This document shows, in pieces, positions 49,995-58,276 of a stretch of DNA of 64,000 bases (position 1 is its first letter; the number at the start of each line of letters is the position of its first letter). Source of the DNA: Cylindrospermum sp. FACHB-282 (GTDB lineage: Bacteria > Cyanobacteriota > Cyanobacteriia > Cyanobacteriales > Nostocaceae); contig NZ_JACJRJ010000005.1 in assembly GCF_014697195.1 (NCBI RefSeq), positions 1-64,000 on the forward strand, given 5' to 3'. A program made the position numbers and the translations under genes. The notes beneath the pieces were generated by a model that saw nothing but the letters and a program-made list of their open reading frames with translations, had not been told where the DNA came from and made no database searches.

Positions 49995-51701
49995 ATGACA
50001 TCAACAAAACCCCGTGACGTTCAGATACTCCCCATCGGAACACATACAACAGTCATGCGATCGCGCAGTTGGGCCAGGCTAAGATTTGAAATAGAATATG
50101 CCCTAGCCAAAGGTACAACCGCTAACTCTTACATAATTCAAGGAGATAAAACCGCCATCATCGACCCCCCAGGGGAAACCTTCACAGAAATTTATCTCCA
50201 AGCCTTACAGCAGCGGTTTGATGTCAAATCCATCGATTACGTAATTCTCGGTCACGTCAACCCCAACCGCGCTGCTACATTAAAAGCATTACTGGAACTG
50301 GCGCCACAGATTACCTTTGTCTGTTCTAATCCAGGGGCGATCAATTTACGCGGCGCCTTAGAAAATCCAGACTTGCAAATTCTCGTCATGCGGGGAGAAG
50401 AAACCCTAGATTTAGGTAAAGGGCATAATTTGCAATTTATTCCCACACCTAACCCCCGCTATGCAGATGAACTTTGTACCTTTGACCCCCAAACAGAAAT
50501 TTTGTACTCCGATAAATTATTCGGGGCACATATTTGTGGAGATCAGGTATTTGATGAAGGCTGGGAAATCTTTAACGAAGACCGACGCTATTATTTTGAT
50601 TGTTTAATGGCACCTCACGCCCGTCAAGTGGAAACGGCTTTAGATAAATTATCAGATTTGCCGGTGAGACTGTACGCCACCGGACACGGGCCTTTGGTGC
50701 GCTATGCTTTAATCGAACTTACCAAAGCTTATCGGGAATGGACTCAGCAGCAAACCTCCGCCGATTTGACAGTAGCGTTGATTTATGCTTCTGCTTATGG
50801 GAATACAACCACCTTAGCTCAGGCGATCGCACGGGGAATCACCAAAGCCGGCGTTAGTGTAGAATCAATAAACTGCGAATTTGCCGACCCCGAAGAAATC
50901 CGCACCGCCGTAGAAAAAGCAGCAGGCTTCGTAATTGGTTCACCAACCCTTGGCGGCCATGCACCCACACCCGTAGAAACAGCATTAGGAATCGTCCTCT
51001 CTACAGCCACCAACAATAAACTCGCCGGTGTCTTTGGTTCCTTTGGTTGGAGTGGAGAAGCCGTTGATTTAATTGAAGGTAAACTCAAAGATGCCGGTTA
51101 CAGATTTGGTTTTGAACCCATCCGCGTCAAATTCAAACCCAACGATGTCACCTTGCAAACTTGCGAAGAAGCCGGTACAGATTTTGCCCAAGCGTTAAAA
51201 AGAGCAAAAAGAAAAGTTGTAGCAAGACTTCCCGCTACCACCGTAGAACAAGCAGTCGGGCGGATTATTGGTTCTCTTTGCGTAGTTACAGCCAAGCAAG
51301 GCGATGTCACCAGCGGCATGTTAGCCTCTTGGATAACACAAGCCAGCTTTAGTCCTCCTGGTTTAACAATTGCAGTAGCCAAAGACCGGGCAATGGAACC
51401 ACTTTCCCACTCAGGAAACCAATTTGTAGTTAACATTTTGGCTGAAGGAAAGGAACTCAGAAAGCAGTTTATGAAGACTTTCACCCCAGGACAAGACCGA
51501 TTTGCCGGCTTAAAAACTGAGGAAGCTAGTAACGGTTGTCCCATTCTTACTGATGCTCTAGCATACCTAGAGTGTTCCGTGGAATCCCGGATGGAAGCCG
51601 GCGATCACTGGTTGGTTTATGCGACTGTGGATAATGGTAAAGTCCTAAATCAAGATGGCGTAACAGCCGTTCATCATCGCAAGTCAGCGAATTATTATTA
51701 A
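49995..51701 (+). CDS. flv1: Flavodiiron protein Flv1-type
   Basis: 568 residues with the same three domains as its upstream neighbour. The diiron site is degenerate: GHVNPNRAA gives His87, Asn89, Asn91, Arg92 where Flv3 has H-E-D-H, NPRYADE replaces NLHWPDT, and SDKLFG replaces CDAFG. Non-canonical ligands are the mark of Flv1 (and Flv2), the partner needed in heterodimers with Flv3. The flavodoxin (LIYASAYGNTTTLAQAIARG) and flavin-reductase parts look functional. It is 90 bp downstream of flv3, probably one transcript. Confidence 0.9.
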   Translation: MTSTKPRDVQILPIGTHTTVMRSRSWARLRFEIEYALAKGTTANSYIIQGDKTAIIDPPGETFTEIYLQALQQRFDVKSIDYVILGHVNPNRAATLKALLELAPQITFVCSNPGAINLRGALENPDLQILVMRGEETLDLGKGHNLQFIPTPNPRYADELCTFDPQTEILYSDKLFGAHICGDQVFDEGWEIFNEDRRYYFDCLMAPHARQVETALDKLSDLPVRLYATGHGPLVRYALIELTKAYREWTQQQTSADLTVALIYASAYGNTTTLAQAIARGITKAGVSVESINCEFADPEEIRTAVEKAAGFVIGSPTLGGHAPTPVETALGIVLSTATNNKLAGVFGSFGWSGEAVDLIEGKLKDAGYRFGFEPIRVKFKPNDVTLQTCEEAGTDFAQALKRAKRKVVARLPATTVEQAVGRIIGSLCVVTAKQGDVTSGMLASWITQASFSPPGLTIAVAKDRAMEPLSHSGNQFVVNILAEGKELRKQFMKTFTPGQDRFAGLKTEEASNGCPILTDALAYLECSVESRMEAGDHWLVYATVDNGKVLNQDGVTAVHHRKSANYY

Positions 51702-51995
51702 GAACCCCACCCCGATTTTGTACAAGCAAAATCGCCCCTCCTCCGCAGTCGCCTCAACGGGGGGAACCCCCGCACAGCCCTGCTCTCCGCCAGGGAGGAG
51801 GGGTTAAACATTATGTATACAATATAACTCTTGTGGGGTGGGCATCTTGCCCGCCCAAATTCCCTTACCACGAGGAGGGGTTAAATATGTATAAAATAAC
51901 TCTTGTGGGGTGGGCATCTTGCCCGCCCAAACAATGCAAATTAGGTTTGCAACAGCTTATCATTTGGGTAAAGCTGTAAATTGTAGGGATAAATC
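51702..51995. repeat. Repeat cluster with a 60-65-bp direct duplication
   Basis: GAGGAGGGGTTAAA, a short AT spacer, AACTCTTGTGGGGTGGGCATC and TTGCCCGCCCAAA occur twice, at 51795-51859 and 51872-51931; the second lacks a few bases. Each contains a GGGCATCTTGCCC hairpin. Upstream (51735-51790) is a weak relative of the dispersed palindrome family (AACGGGGGGAACCCCCGCA). Confidence 0.85.
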
Positions 51996-52256
51996 ATGAA
52001 CATTGAATTAAAACCTGAACATGAGCAATTTATCCAAGCTCAAATTGCCAATGGTAGATTTACAAATGCAGATGAAGTAATTGATACGGCATTTCAACTG
52101 CTAGAAAACTTAAATACTGATTATATTCATTGGGTGGAAGCAACTCGCCAAAAAGTTGATGTCGCCATTGCAGAACTTGAACGAGGCGAAGGTTTGGACG
52201 GTGAAACCGTTGTCATGCAAATCTTGGAAAGATTCAAAAAAGCTCGTGAGGCTTAG
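51996..52256 (+). CDS. parD: ParD-family type II antitoxin
   Basis: 86 residues. The N-terminus MNIELKPEHEQFIQAQIANGRFTNADEVIDTAF is the ribbon-helix-helix DNA-binding domain of ParD/CopG antitoxins; the acidic, disordered C-terminal half would bind the toxin. The toxin gene begins two bases after the stop. RHH antitoxins repress their own operon, so an operator should lie just upstream, in or beside the repeat cluster. Confidence 0.88.
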   Translation: MNIELKPEHEQFIQAQIANGRFTNADEVIDTAFQLLENLNTDYIHWVEATRQKVDVAIAELERGEGLDGETVVMQILERFKKAREA

Positions 52257-52258
52257 AA

Positions 52259-52564
52259 ATGAGTCGCTACATCATCGCACCATCTGCAAGCCGCGATTTA
52301 AATGCAATTGCTGATTATTTTCTCGTGCAAAACATGGAAGCAGGAGAAAAACTATTTAGAGAATTCAACAATAAATGCCAAAATTTAGCGAAATTCCCGA
52401 ATATAGGACGCAGTTATGCTCATATTAGACCTTTATTGCGTGGCTTGCCGCTAGATGGGTATATAATTCTCTATCGAGTGCTTGATGATGGAGTTAAAAT
52501 TTTGCGGGTTGTCAGCGGCCGCCAAGATTTAGAATCTTTATTCGCCGAGTCGGATGATGAGTAA
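52259..52564 (+). CDS. parE: ParE/RelE-family toxin
   Basis: 101 residues with the RelE/ParE fold pattern: YIIAPSASRDLNAIADYFLVQN, then FREFNNKCQNLAKFPNIGRSY, GLPLDGYIILYRVLDDGVKILRVVSGRQDLESLF. ParE toxins poison DNA gyrase, whereas RelE toxins cleave mRNA on ribosomes; the ParD partner argues for ParE. No sign of damage. Confidence 0.88.
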   Translation: MSRYIIAPSASRDLNAIADYFLVQNMEAGEKLFREFNNKCQNLAKFPNIGRSYAHIRPLLRGLPLDGYIILYRVLDDGVKILRVVSGRQDLESLFAESDDE

Positions 52565-52733
52565 AAAGCCTGAAACAGCCTAATTTGGTTATGCATAAAA
52601 TAGTAAATTTGTACAGCAAGTTAGCAAAGAACTATTTATTGCGTTTAACTTCCAGTTACAAGATTAACGAATAACGAATAACAAGATTGATTTTGCTACT
52701 CGAATAACGAATAACAAGATTGTGCTCCTCGAT

Positions 52734-52749
52734 GTGCAAAATTTTGCAC
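52734..52749. promoter_or_regulatory. GTGCAAAATTTTGCAC perfect palindrome
   Basis: A 16-bp perfect inverted repeat flanked by CTCGAT and CTCGAT copies (CTCCTCGAT before, CACCTCGAT after). The dyad could be a protein-binding site. It is 102 bp downstream of the candidate microprotein stop and 170 bp past parE. Function unproven. Confidence 0.35.
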
Positions 52750-52850
52750 CTCGATAAAATAATTATGATATGATATGCATATAAATGGAAAAGGGCAGAG
52801 GTCGCCAAACACTCTACCCAATCATCAGGTTATTAAGCTGTCTGCAACAC

Positions 52851-52970
52851 CTACGGGCGATCAATAATACTCAGTAATTTACTGAATATCGAATCCGCCT
52901 TCTGAAAGATGTAAGCCACAACTAGAAGTAGTGGCAAACCTAGCAAAAAAAGAACGTATATTTGGTTCAT
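52851..52970 (-). CDS. Candidate 39-residue single-span membrane protein
   Basis: MNQIYVLFLLGLPLLLVVAY is followed by IFQKADSIFSKLLSIIDRP and a TAG stop. The first ~22 residues form one membrane helix; the rest is amphipathic. This is the size and form of the small subunits and assembly factors of cyanobacterial photosystems, cytochrome b6f and NDH-1, but it matches none I know by sequence. The ATG has no strong ribosome binding site. Supported by hydrophobicity pattern and the absence of any other gene in the gap. Confidence 0.5.
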   Translation of the reverse strand: MNQIYVLFLLGLPLLLVVAYIFQKADSIFSKLLSIIDRP

Positions 52971-53194
52971 TTTTTTTCAGTGGTTTTTGAATACACAATC
53001 CATAACTCCGACCAGCGCCCCGATTTTTATCAGGGTGCAGTTTTGGTTTTTTATGCGTACTTGTTAGATTTTAGCATTCCTAATGTAAGAACGCGCATAA
53101 AAACGCACAAATAAATTTAATTCCTCGATACCAGCCCGTAAATAGACAACTATTTGCCGAAATACTCTAAGATTTAAACCAAATCTTCAGTCTG

Positions 53195-53758
53195 ATGAAT
53201 ACAGTTGTACTAAATCTAGAGCCAGTAATTCGCCTGACAGATGAGCAGTTTTATCAAATCTGTATGGCAAACAAAGATGTCAATCTAGAACTCAATGCAC
53301 AAGGAGAACTGATTATTGTGCCACCAGTGGGAGGAGAAAGCGGCCGTCGTGAAGCAACCCTGATTATCAAATTAGGTATTTGGAATGAGCAAACAGAATT
53401 AGGAATAGTCTTTAGTTCCTCTACAATCTTCAGACTTCCTAATGGTGCAAAGCGTTCTCCTGATGCTGCTTGGATAAAATTAGAACGATGGGAAGCGCTG
53501 ACTGATGAAGAGCGCAAAAAATTTCCACCACTGACACCAGATTTTATCATTGAACTTAGATCGGAAACAGACCGATTACAAACCCTGCAAGAAAAGATGC
53601 AGGAATATATAGAAAATGGTTTGCGCTTGGGTTGGTTAATAAATCCTCAAGGGCAGCAAGTAGAAATTTATCGACCAGAAAAACCTGTAGAAATCGTGCA
53701 ACTTCCCGCGCTGCTTTCTGGGGAAGACGTTTTACCTGGCTTTGAATTACAACTTTAA
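53195..53758 (+). CDS. Uma2 family (DUF820) endonuclease-fold protein
   Basis: 187 residues, the standard stand-alone Uma2 length. Core motifs: DEQFYQICMANKDVNLELNAQGELIIVPPVGGESG, FSSSTIFRLPNGAKRSPDAAWI (SPDAAW is a hallmark), PPLTPDFIIELRSETDRLQTLQEKMQEYIENGLRLGWLINP, and the C-terminal LPALLSGEDVLPGFELQL. Acidic and Glu/Lys positions of the PD-(D/E)XK fold are retained. The cellular role of the family is unknown. A MITE-like repeat begins 15 bases after the stop. Confidence 0.92.
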   Translation: MNTVVLNLEPVIRLTDEQFYQICMANKDVNLELNAQGELIIVPPVGGESGRREATLIIKLGIWNEQTELGIVFSSSTIFRLPNGAKRSPDAAWIKLERWEALTDEERKKFPPLTPDFIIELRSETDRLQTLQEKMQEYIENGLRLGWLINPQGQQVEIYRPEKPVEIVQLPALLSGEDVLPGFELQL

Positions 53759-53773
53759 CATCAGCACAGCAAA

Positions 53774-53897
53774 AAAGACCTCACCCTCTCCTGACAAACA
53801 TCCCTCTCTATGCGTTGGAGAGGGACAGGTAAAGCGATAGCAGAACCAGGGTGAGGTTTTCGTTCCAAGCATAAATTGCACCGAGAGAGACTTGGCA
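53774..53897. mobile_element. MITE-like palindromic element, copy 2 (partial, inverted)
   Basis: Matches the inner part of the element at 18448-18576 read on the other strand: GACCTCACCCT, CATCCCTCTC, GGAGAGGGACAGGT, GCAGAACCAGGGTGAGGTTTT and the flanking GCATAAATTGCA and GAGAGAGACTT blocks. The outer arms seen in copy 1 are absent. It adjoins a half-copy of the TGTAGAGACG palindrome (53895-53914). Confidence 0.65.
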
Positions 53898-54086
53898 TGC
53901 AACGTCTCTACATTAGTAAGAGAGAGGAATGTTCGCGAGGTTTTGCAAATCCCGTAAAAAGGACTCGAAAAAATGGAGCCTCCCATTTTTAAGACGGGTT
54001 GGGGGGATCTTCCAGTGTCTAAATCTGTCCGGGTATTCACCAAAAGGATACGTTAATTATTTACAGAAGAACTAGGCACGATAAAT

Positions 54087-54452
54087 ATGAACTTTGACTA
54101 CAACATCTCACCCCGTCTGTCAACATTATTTATCTTTCTGATCAGAGAAGGCATCACCCCAGATCAGATTATGGTGGGTATCATTCAATTGGCAAATGAG
54201 ACTCAAGATTTCCACGGCATCAATGCCTCAGTTGAGTGCCTGCGTTGCCTAATTGGAACAATGCGCCCAGACACTGCTGCTGAGGGCATTTCAGCCTTTA
54301 TTTTATCACTAGCAGCAGAGAACGTTACCACATTAATGTTACTAGATGCATTAGCGATCGCCTGTTATGAATGCGCCTTAGTAGATTGTGAAGATATCAT
54401 TCGCATCACTCACCAAAAACTACTGCAAGCAAAAACAGGCCGTTCTTGCTAA
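54087..54452 (+). CDS. Unknown helical protein
   Basis: 121 residues, soluble and helical, with internally similar segments (LFIFLIREGITPDQIMVGIIQLANE, AFILSLAAENVTTLMLLDALAIACYECA). Cys-containing blocks VECLRCLIG and YECALVDCEDII are notable. I do not recognise a family or motif, and the neighbours give no hint. The ATG at 54087 follows an AT-rich stretch. A strong hairpin at 54536-54580 ends the transcript. Confidence 0.6.
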   Translation: MNFDYNISPRLSTLFIFLIREGITPDQIMVGIIQLANETQDFHGINASVECLRCLIGTMRPDTAAEGISAFILSLAAENVTTLMLLDALAIACYECALVDCEDIIRITHQKLLQAKTGRSC

Positions 54453-54535
54453 ATATGCCCTTAAGCCGTTCCTGATTTAATTTGCATACAGTCAGCTAAT
54501 GGATTTTTCATTTTGAATTTTGAATTGCTTCCCTG

Positions 54536-54580
54536 TATTCCCCCAGAACCGACGAGCAATGTAGCTACACTGGGGGAATA
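54536..54580. terminator. TATTCCCCCAG...CTGGGGGAATA hairpin
   Basis: Perfect 11-base arms at 54536-54546 and 54570-54580, with a second inner pairing (GTAGCTAC). It lies between two convergent genes (stops at 54452 and 54605), placed as a bidirectional terminator. A relative with CCCCCAGAAC is near 55095. Confidence 0.7.
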
Positions 54581-54604
54581 AAACCTGAAAAATCTATTCA
54601 GCCG

Positions 54605-54997
54605 TTAAAATTTAGTCACAGTCACGCTAAGACCAGAATCAAGCCGAGGAACCTTTAAATACTCAACTGGCTCGCTACTTTGAGGAGTTTGGTTATTTTT
54701 TGATTCACATTGCTGCTGGAAAAAAGCATCTGGATTGTTAATGTAATCTAGAGGAGTTAGTTTTTTGCATCCTTGCTCCCGTAATACCACAACCGAATCA
54801 GCAGGTTGTGTTGAATTATTAGTTTGCTCAATGACATGATTCCACTTATTATTAATTGTCGCTGGTTCTGTCATCAAAGCCGCAGCCTGATTAGGTTTAC
54901 CTTTTGCGGAAGGAACCTTCTGTTGGTTAGCGTAGGCACTCTGGTTGATAGCCAGCGCACTAATGGCTACAACTAAAGCTATGGGAAAGTATTTCAT
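54605..54997 (-). CDS. Small secreted protein of unknown function
   Basis: 130 residues from the ATG at 54997. A clear Sec signal peptide (MKYFPIALVVAISALAINQ, then SAYA and predicted cleavage after it) is followed by a mature part rich in Asn, Gln and Ser with two Cys (REQGCKKLTPLDYINNP and FQQQCESK) that could form a disulfide. It ends VPRLDSGLSVTVTKF. No family recognised. An upstream start five codons away is less likely because it would precede the charged n-region. Confidence 0.6.
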   Translation of the reverse strand: MKYFPIALVVAISALAINQSAYANQQKVPSAKGKPNQAAALMTEPATINNKWNHVIEQTNNSTQPADSVVVLREQGCKKLTPLDYINNPDAFFQQQCESKNNQTPQSSEPVEYLKVPRLDSGLSVTVTKF

Positions 54998-55561
54998 AAT
55001 TAAATATCTCAAAATTTAATGCCAGCTTAAACATTACAAACTGCTAGATGCCGAAACTGAATACATAACACCAGTGTAAACCTAATCCCAGTTTCCCCCA
55101 GAACTGAAAAGCGATCATCGCTATTAAATAGCGATTTATGGGGAGTTTTTTATCACATTTACATAATATTTTTTTATATAAATTTCGAGGCTCAGATCCC
55201 CGACTTCTTGAAGAAGTCGGGGATCTTTTTGAAACGTAGGATTGCTATATACACAATCAACACACCATTCAGGAGAAATCAGCCATACCTGAAAAGCTGC
55301 CAAACTTCATAATTCTTAATCTTGCTAACTTGTCTCTGTAGCTGACAGAAGTCCCATAATCCCATAGGCTGATCTAGAGTGGTGATTTTTCACTTCCAGC
55401 CTGAGAGGATGTTTGAAAAATATTCGGAACCCCCAAACCCCTTACTTAACAGGGAATGGGGAGTATAGAGACGTTTTTAAGTAAGTTTTATAACTTTCCT
55501 CACAACCTCTGAGAATATTGCTCATCGTCAATCATCACGTTAATCCCAACCTGTAAACAAA
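54998..55561. other. Gene-free stretch with a copy of the GATCCCCGACTTCT repeat
   Basis: Contains paired CCCCCAG/TGGGGAG with inner AGCGAT..ATCGCTATTAAATAGCGAT hairpins near 55095-55147, the hairpin repeat at 55194-55226, and otherwise AT-rich sequence leading to the gene at 55562. No credible open frame. Confidence 0.55.
55194..55226. repeat. AGATCCCCGACTTCT hairpin repeat, copy 3
   Basis: Arms as in copies 1 and 2, loop TGA in place of TAG, followed by TTTTTGAAA so that it has intrinsic-terminator form on the plus strand. Confidence 0.85.
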
Positions 55562-55885
55562 ATGCCTATAAAAATAGTCCAGAACTTTGATAGTAGTTTC
55601 ACCCTTGAACCGCAAGCACAAGAAACGCTCTTCAAATTATTGACGAGTGAATCATTTTTAAGCCAAATTTGCCAACAGTGCCAGTTTGAAAAAGTCGAAT
55701 TTACAGAATTACTATTTCAGCCAGTTCCCTACACATTAAATACGCCTAAAGGGATGCCAGCAGAATTTGAGAAATATCATGAGTCTGATGATTACACTAT
55801 CATCAACATACCGCCAAACTTCATGTTTACTGCTAAAATTTTTCGTCCCAGTCGCCTTTGTGCAATTTACAAAAAAATAGGATAA
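55562..55885 (+). CDS. Unknown small protein
   Basis: 107 residues, soluble. Contains AQETLFKLLTSESFLSQICQQCQFEKVEFTELLFQPVPY and PAEFEKYHESDDYTIINIPPNF, with a C-x-x-C pair (CQQC). I recognise no domain. It begins at an ATG two bases after AAACAAA without a strong ribosome binding site. It is followed by AAGTTAAGGAGGT and then the GIY-YIG gene 148 bp downstream; no operon relation is obvious. Confidence 0.55.
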   Translation: MPIKIVQNFDSSFTLEPQAQETLFKLLTSESFLSQICQQCQFEKVEFTELLFQPVPYTLNTPKGMPAEFEKYHESDDYTIINIPPNFMFTAKIFRPSRLCAIYKKIG

Positions 55886-56033
55886 TAATTAAGTTAAGGA
55901 GGTAGGCGCATTAAATACTAAAATAATTAATAGATAGTTATTTGCACCCATTGACTTACTGTAAATTGTTGTTTTTGTTTCTGATAAAAGCTAACAAATG
56001 ACAAAATTGACTAGCGATTTTTCAATTTAATTT

Positions 56034-56579
56034 ATGACCACTGAAACGAATATTTCCTCTTTAGCAACTCTAGAATACTTTCCTTATATTGACGAAAACG
56101 GTCAATTACCTGAACAATTTTCCGGTAAAATCGGAGTCTATGCCATTTTTGACCAACAAAAAGCGCTGCAATTTGTTGGCTATTCTCGCGATGTTTGTCT
56201 TAGTCTCAAGCAGCATTTAGTTCGGCAACCACAACAATGTTATTGGGTAAAAGTTCAAACTATTGAACGCCCTAACCGCACAATTTTAGAAAATATTGAA
56301 AATACTTGGATGGCTGAAAATGGTATAGTCCCTGCGGGAAATGGGGAAAACAAACAAAAATGGACTGACCCCATTGATGCTAAGGCAGTCATGACACCGG
56401 AAGAACAGGCTAATTATCAAAATCCATTAATTGATGATTTGATGCAAATGAAAATCATTAAAAATGTAGCGCGGCGGGTCGAAGCAGAAATTTTAGCGGT
56501 GTTAGCAACGCGAGGTTTACAGATGCAAGTTCGCTTCAATCCTAAATTAAAAGAAGAGGGATTACTTGATTTGAAGTAG
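56034..56579 (+). CDS. GIY-YIG nuclease family protein
   Basis: 181 residues. Residues ~30-100 show the GIY-YIG pattern: KIGVYAIFDQQKALQFVGYSRDVCLSLKQHL (GVY ... FVGYSRD) and a conserved Glu in ENIENTWMAENG. This fold is found in homing enzymes and repair nucleases; cyanobacteria and plants have a stand-alone family like this one of unknown role. The C-terminal extension (YQNPLIDDLMQMKIIKNVARRVEAEILAVLATRGLQMQVRFNPKLKEEGLLDLK) is typical of that family. No intron or mobile element surrounds it. Confidence 0.8.
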   Translation: MTTETNISSLATLEYFPYIDENGQLPEQFSGKIGVYAIFDQQKALQFVGYSRDVCLSLKQHLVRQPQQCYWVKVQTIERPNRTILENIENTWMAENGIVPAGNGENKQKWTDPIDAKAVMTPEEQANYQNPLIDDLMQMKIIKNVARRVEAEILAVLATRGLQMQVRFNPKLKEEGLLDLK

Positions 56580-56680
56580 GGTGTGTTGTGTGAATATCAG
56601 AAGATTTACAGCAACTTGTATTTGAATACTGAAAAGCGCTGTAATATATTTTTCAAGGTTAACCGCAGGGCCAGCTTTCC

Positions 56681-58132
56681 ATGACAATACGGCTGCTGAA
56701 CGATCGCTATCAAGTTATCCAGGTACTCGGTGCTGGTGGGTTTGGCGAAACCTTTCTCGCAGAAGATACCTATATGCCCTCGAAGCGCCGCTGTGTGGTA
56801 AAACAGCTAAGACCAATTCAAAATAATCCCCAAATTTACCAACTCGTACAAGACAGGTTTCAGCGGGAAGCAGCAATTTTAGAAACACTCGGTGGTGCAG
56901 CTGACCAAATTCCCGGTTTGTTTGCTTACTTCTCCGCTGAAGGACAATTTTATTTAGTTCAGGAGTGGATTGAAGGGGATACTCTCACAGCGAAAGTTCA
57001 AAAGCAGGGATTATTTACCGAAAGCGCTGTTTTAGAATTGTTGGTGAATTTGTTACCTATTTTGGAGTACGTCCACTCCCAGCACATCGTTCACCGCGAC
57101 ATCAAACCAGATAACATCATTTTGCGTCTTCGTGATGGTAAACCGGTGCTGATAGATTTTGGTGCGGTGCGGGAATCAATGGGAACGGTGGTGAATTCTC
57201 AAGGTAATCCTACCAGTTCGATTGTAATTGGTACTCCTGGATTTATGCCCAGCGAACAAGCAGCCGGTAGACCAATTTATTCTAGTGATTTATTTAGTTT
57301 GGGGATGACGGCAATTTATTTGCTGACTGGAAGACAACCACAACAACTAGAGACAGATTCACAGACGGGTGAAATTGTGTGGCGTCAATATGCTAGTCAT
57401 CTTAGTCCAATGATGGCAGGGGTAATCGATAAAGCGATCGCCTATCATCCACGCGATCGCTACCCCACCGCCAAAGCCATGCTAGATGCCTTAGAGAGCA
57501 TAACAAATCCACTTCCTCCAACCCAACCGCCAGTATATTCACCTTTACCTGAGACTGTAAATGTTGCACCACCACCTCAGCTTAAAACTCAAGGTAATAA
57601 TCAGAATAATAATATCCTTATTGGAAGTTTGATTGCAGGTGGGTTAATCGGTGCATCTGTAATTATTAGTCAAGTGTTAACCAAACCTCCTCAACCTGTC
57701 ACAGAAAGCAAAGATACAATTACCACTCCCTCAGTTTCCCCAACTTCAGAAACGCCATTAAATAACACACCCCAAATTAAAAAGACTATAGTAATTAACC
57801 CAACAACATCCCCAGCTATCAACACTCCCGAATCTACAATCATCCCAAATACAAATTATTTCTGGCTTTCCCAAAGACGTGTAACAGATGCAGATTTGGA
57901 TGGTAAAGACGCTTTTGAATTGGATATTATGCGAAATACAATTTTCGCCAAAAATGGTCGCCGTTTTGAAACTCCTGGTTTACAAGATTACTTTAATCAA
58001 CAATCTTGGTACAGTCCTCAATATTCACCCAAGGAATTTCCTGCTAAATTACTTTCAAAATTAGAGCAACGAAATGTAGACTATATTGCCAAATATCAAG
58101 AACGTTATAACCGGAGATATTTTAAAAAATAA
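56681..58132 (+). CDS. Serine/threonine protein kinase with YARHG-like domain
   Basis: 483 residues. Kinase domain ~10-275 with canonical loop GAGGFGETFLAE (residues 17-28), catalytic Lys41 (VVKQL), HRDIKPDN, IDFGAV and GTPGFMPSEQ. A single membrane helix lies at ~306-329 (ILIGSLIAGGLIGASVIISQ), so the C-terminal part is extracytoplasmic: a Thr/Ser/Pro linker and a YARHG-like domain (YFWLSQRRVTDADLDG, then MRNTIFAKNGRRFETP, where the eponymous YARHG is FAKNG). YARHG domains likely bind peptidoglycan or another envelope ligand, making this a transmembrane receptor kinase. Confidence 0.9.
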   Translation: MTIRLLNDRYQVIQVLGAGGFGETFLAEDTYMPSKRRCVVKQLRPIQNNPQIYQLVQDRFQREAAILETLGGAADQIPGLFAYFSAEGQFYLVQEWIEGDTLTAKVQKQGLFTESAVLELLVNLLPILEYVHSQHIVHRDIKPDNIILRLRDGKPVLIDFGAVRESMGTVVNSQGNPTSSIVIGTPGFMPSEQAAGRPIYSSDLFSLGMTAIYLLTGRQPQQLETDSQTGEIVWRQYASHLSPMMAGVIDKAIAYHPRDRYPTAKAMLDALESITNPLPPTQPPVYSPLPETVNVAPPPQLKTQGNNQNNNILIGSLIAGGLIGASVIISQVLTKPPQPVTESKDTITTPSVSPTSETPLNNTPQIKKTIVINPTTSPAINTPESTIIPNTNYFWLSQRRVTDADLDGKDAFELDIMRNTIFAKNGRRFETPGLQDYFNQQSWYSPQYSPKEFPAKLLSKLEQRNVDYIAKYQERYNRRYFKK

Positions 58133-58276
58133 AGTATTTCACAATTAACAACTATTTGATGGTTAATATGTTGACGGTCGTTTAATATATTAACCTCAGA
58201 GAAGGGATACATTCCATTGCTAGACCGTCTGAGTATCTCATGTACATTTAGAAAGGGCGCACGCTTGTAACTGAAT

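Larger units (their letters stand above)
52565..53194. other. Stretch with direct repeats, a palindrome and a candidate microprotein
   Basis: CGAATAACGAATAACAAGAT occurs twice (near 52668 and 52701). GTGCAAAATTTTGCAC (52734-52749) is a perfect 16-bp palindrome. A candidate 39-codon membrane-protein gene is at 52851-52970, and GCGCCCC...GGGTGC near 53016-53038 can pair upstream of it. The remainder is AT-rich without recognised content. Confidence 0.6.
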
